Shown here: piece by piece, positions 63,835 through 64,000 of the stretch
Layout: the number at the start of each line of letters is the position of its first letter
Position numbering within the stretch: position 1 is the stretch's first letter
Source: Streptomyces sp. NRRL F-525
Lineage (GTDB): Bacteria > Actinomycetota > Actinomycetes > Streptomycetales > Streptomycetaceae
DNA: 64,000 bases
Assembly (NCBI RefSeq): GCF_000716605.1
Contig: NZ_JNXE01000043.1
Location: 1 to 64,000, forward strand
Reading direction: 5' to 3'
Position numbers and translations under genes: made by a program
Notes under the pieces: generated by a model
Databases searched by the model: none
What the model was told of the DNA's origin: nothing
The model's input: the letters and a program-made list of their open reading frames with translations, nothing else

Positions 63835-64000
63835 ATGGCCACCAAGGCTGAGAAGATCGTTGCCGGGCTGGGCGGGATCGACAACATCGAAGAGGTCGAG
63901 GGCTGCATCACCCGCCTGCGCACCGAGGTCAAGGACCCGGCCCTCGTCGACGACGCCGCCCTGAAGGCCGCCGGCGCCCACGGCGTCGTCAAGATGGGCA
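63835..64000 (+). CDS. nagF: PTS EIIB component, GlcNAc type (partial)
   Basis: The first 55 residues of an EIIB domain; the window ends inside the gene. The phosphorylated cysteine is C24 in VEGCITRLRTEV. KAEKIVAGLGGIDNIEEVEG and AAGAHGVVKMG are typical. It passes phosphate from EIIA(Crr) to GlcNAc in the EIIC. ATG at 63835 has AGGGAGAG upstream. Divergent from nagE1. Confidence 0.9.
   Translation, partial: MATKAEKIVAGLGGIDNIEEVEGCITRLRTEVKDPALVDDAALKAAGAHGVVKMG

Overview
The window is from a Streptomyces-type actinomycete chromosome. GC content is very high, with strong G/C bias at third codon positions. Many starts are GTG and many operon genes overlap by 4 nt (ATGA or GTGA). The genes include an SsgA-like sporulation protein, a SigU/RsuA-like pair, a DasR-type GlcNAc PTS cluster and the interspersed GC-rich repeat common in streptomycetes. 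From memory, the gene order resembles the Streptomyces coelicolor core between sigU and the nagE/nagF genes, read in the opposite direction; this was not checked by alignment.

Layout. 0-9.5 kb: a DUF1772 membrane protein, a CGNR regulator, an ECF sigma/anti-sigma pair, a HelD-type RNA polymerase-associated ATPase, an unassigned structured RNA with its own terminator, an ACT-domain malic enzyme, the histone-like HU protein and MurA. 9.7-15.7 kb: an AlgH-type protein, a DUF3039 protein, then a carbohydrate ABC transporter (binding protein and two permeases) with a cytoplasmic GH20 hexosaminidase behind a DasR-like site. 15.9-20.8 kb: a three-gene molybdenum-hydroxylase operon with an unusual Fe-S subunit and an atypical Mo subunit. 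20.8-32.2 kb: an accessory stretch with a P-loop kinase, two SUKH-type proteins, a DinB-like protein, tRNA-Cys, an MFS exporter followed by a local duplication, a Doc-type toxin-antitoxin pair, an SF2 helicase, an IclR regulator and a Lon-like S16 protein. 32.2-37 kb (minus strand): an OpuC-type osmolyte ABC transporter, an ArsR-like regulator behind a 60-bp nested palindrome, and an Lrp/AsnC regulator divergent from hppD. 37.2-43.9 kb: hppD, a predicted beta-propeller protein, a split three-gene cobalt-type nitrile hydratase, a TPR membrane protein, a GlcD-type oxidase and SsgG-like protein. 44-52.6 kb: two RDD membrane proteins, a secreted M6 metalloprotease and an MMPL exporter, with a cluster of interspersed repeats. 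52.6-59.4 kb: pncA/pncB (NAD salvage), clpS-DUF2017, an amino-acid permease, and mec-(leader peptide)-cysO-cysM. 59.4-64 kb: a membrane-anchored MazF-like protein, a metallo-beta-lactamase-fold protein and GlcNAc PTS genes nagE2, nagE1 and nagF (cut by the window end).

Connections. Two GlcNAc/chitooligosaccharide uptake systems (ABC plus GH20 at 11-16 kb, PTS at 61-64 kb) carry DasR-like sites and are likely co-regulated. Mec, CysO and CysM form the protein-thiocarboxylate cysteine pathway, and a 31-residue leader peptide ending in cysteine sits just upstream of cysO. At least eight starts have a TANNNT box 6 or 7 nt before the start codon (a ninth has 8 nt) and no ribosome binding site, the layout of leaderless transcripts. 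No CRISPR array, insertion sequence, prophage or integrase was seen.
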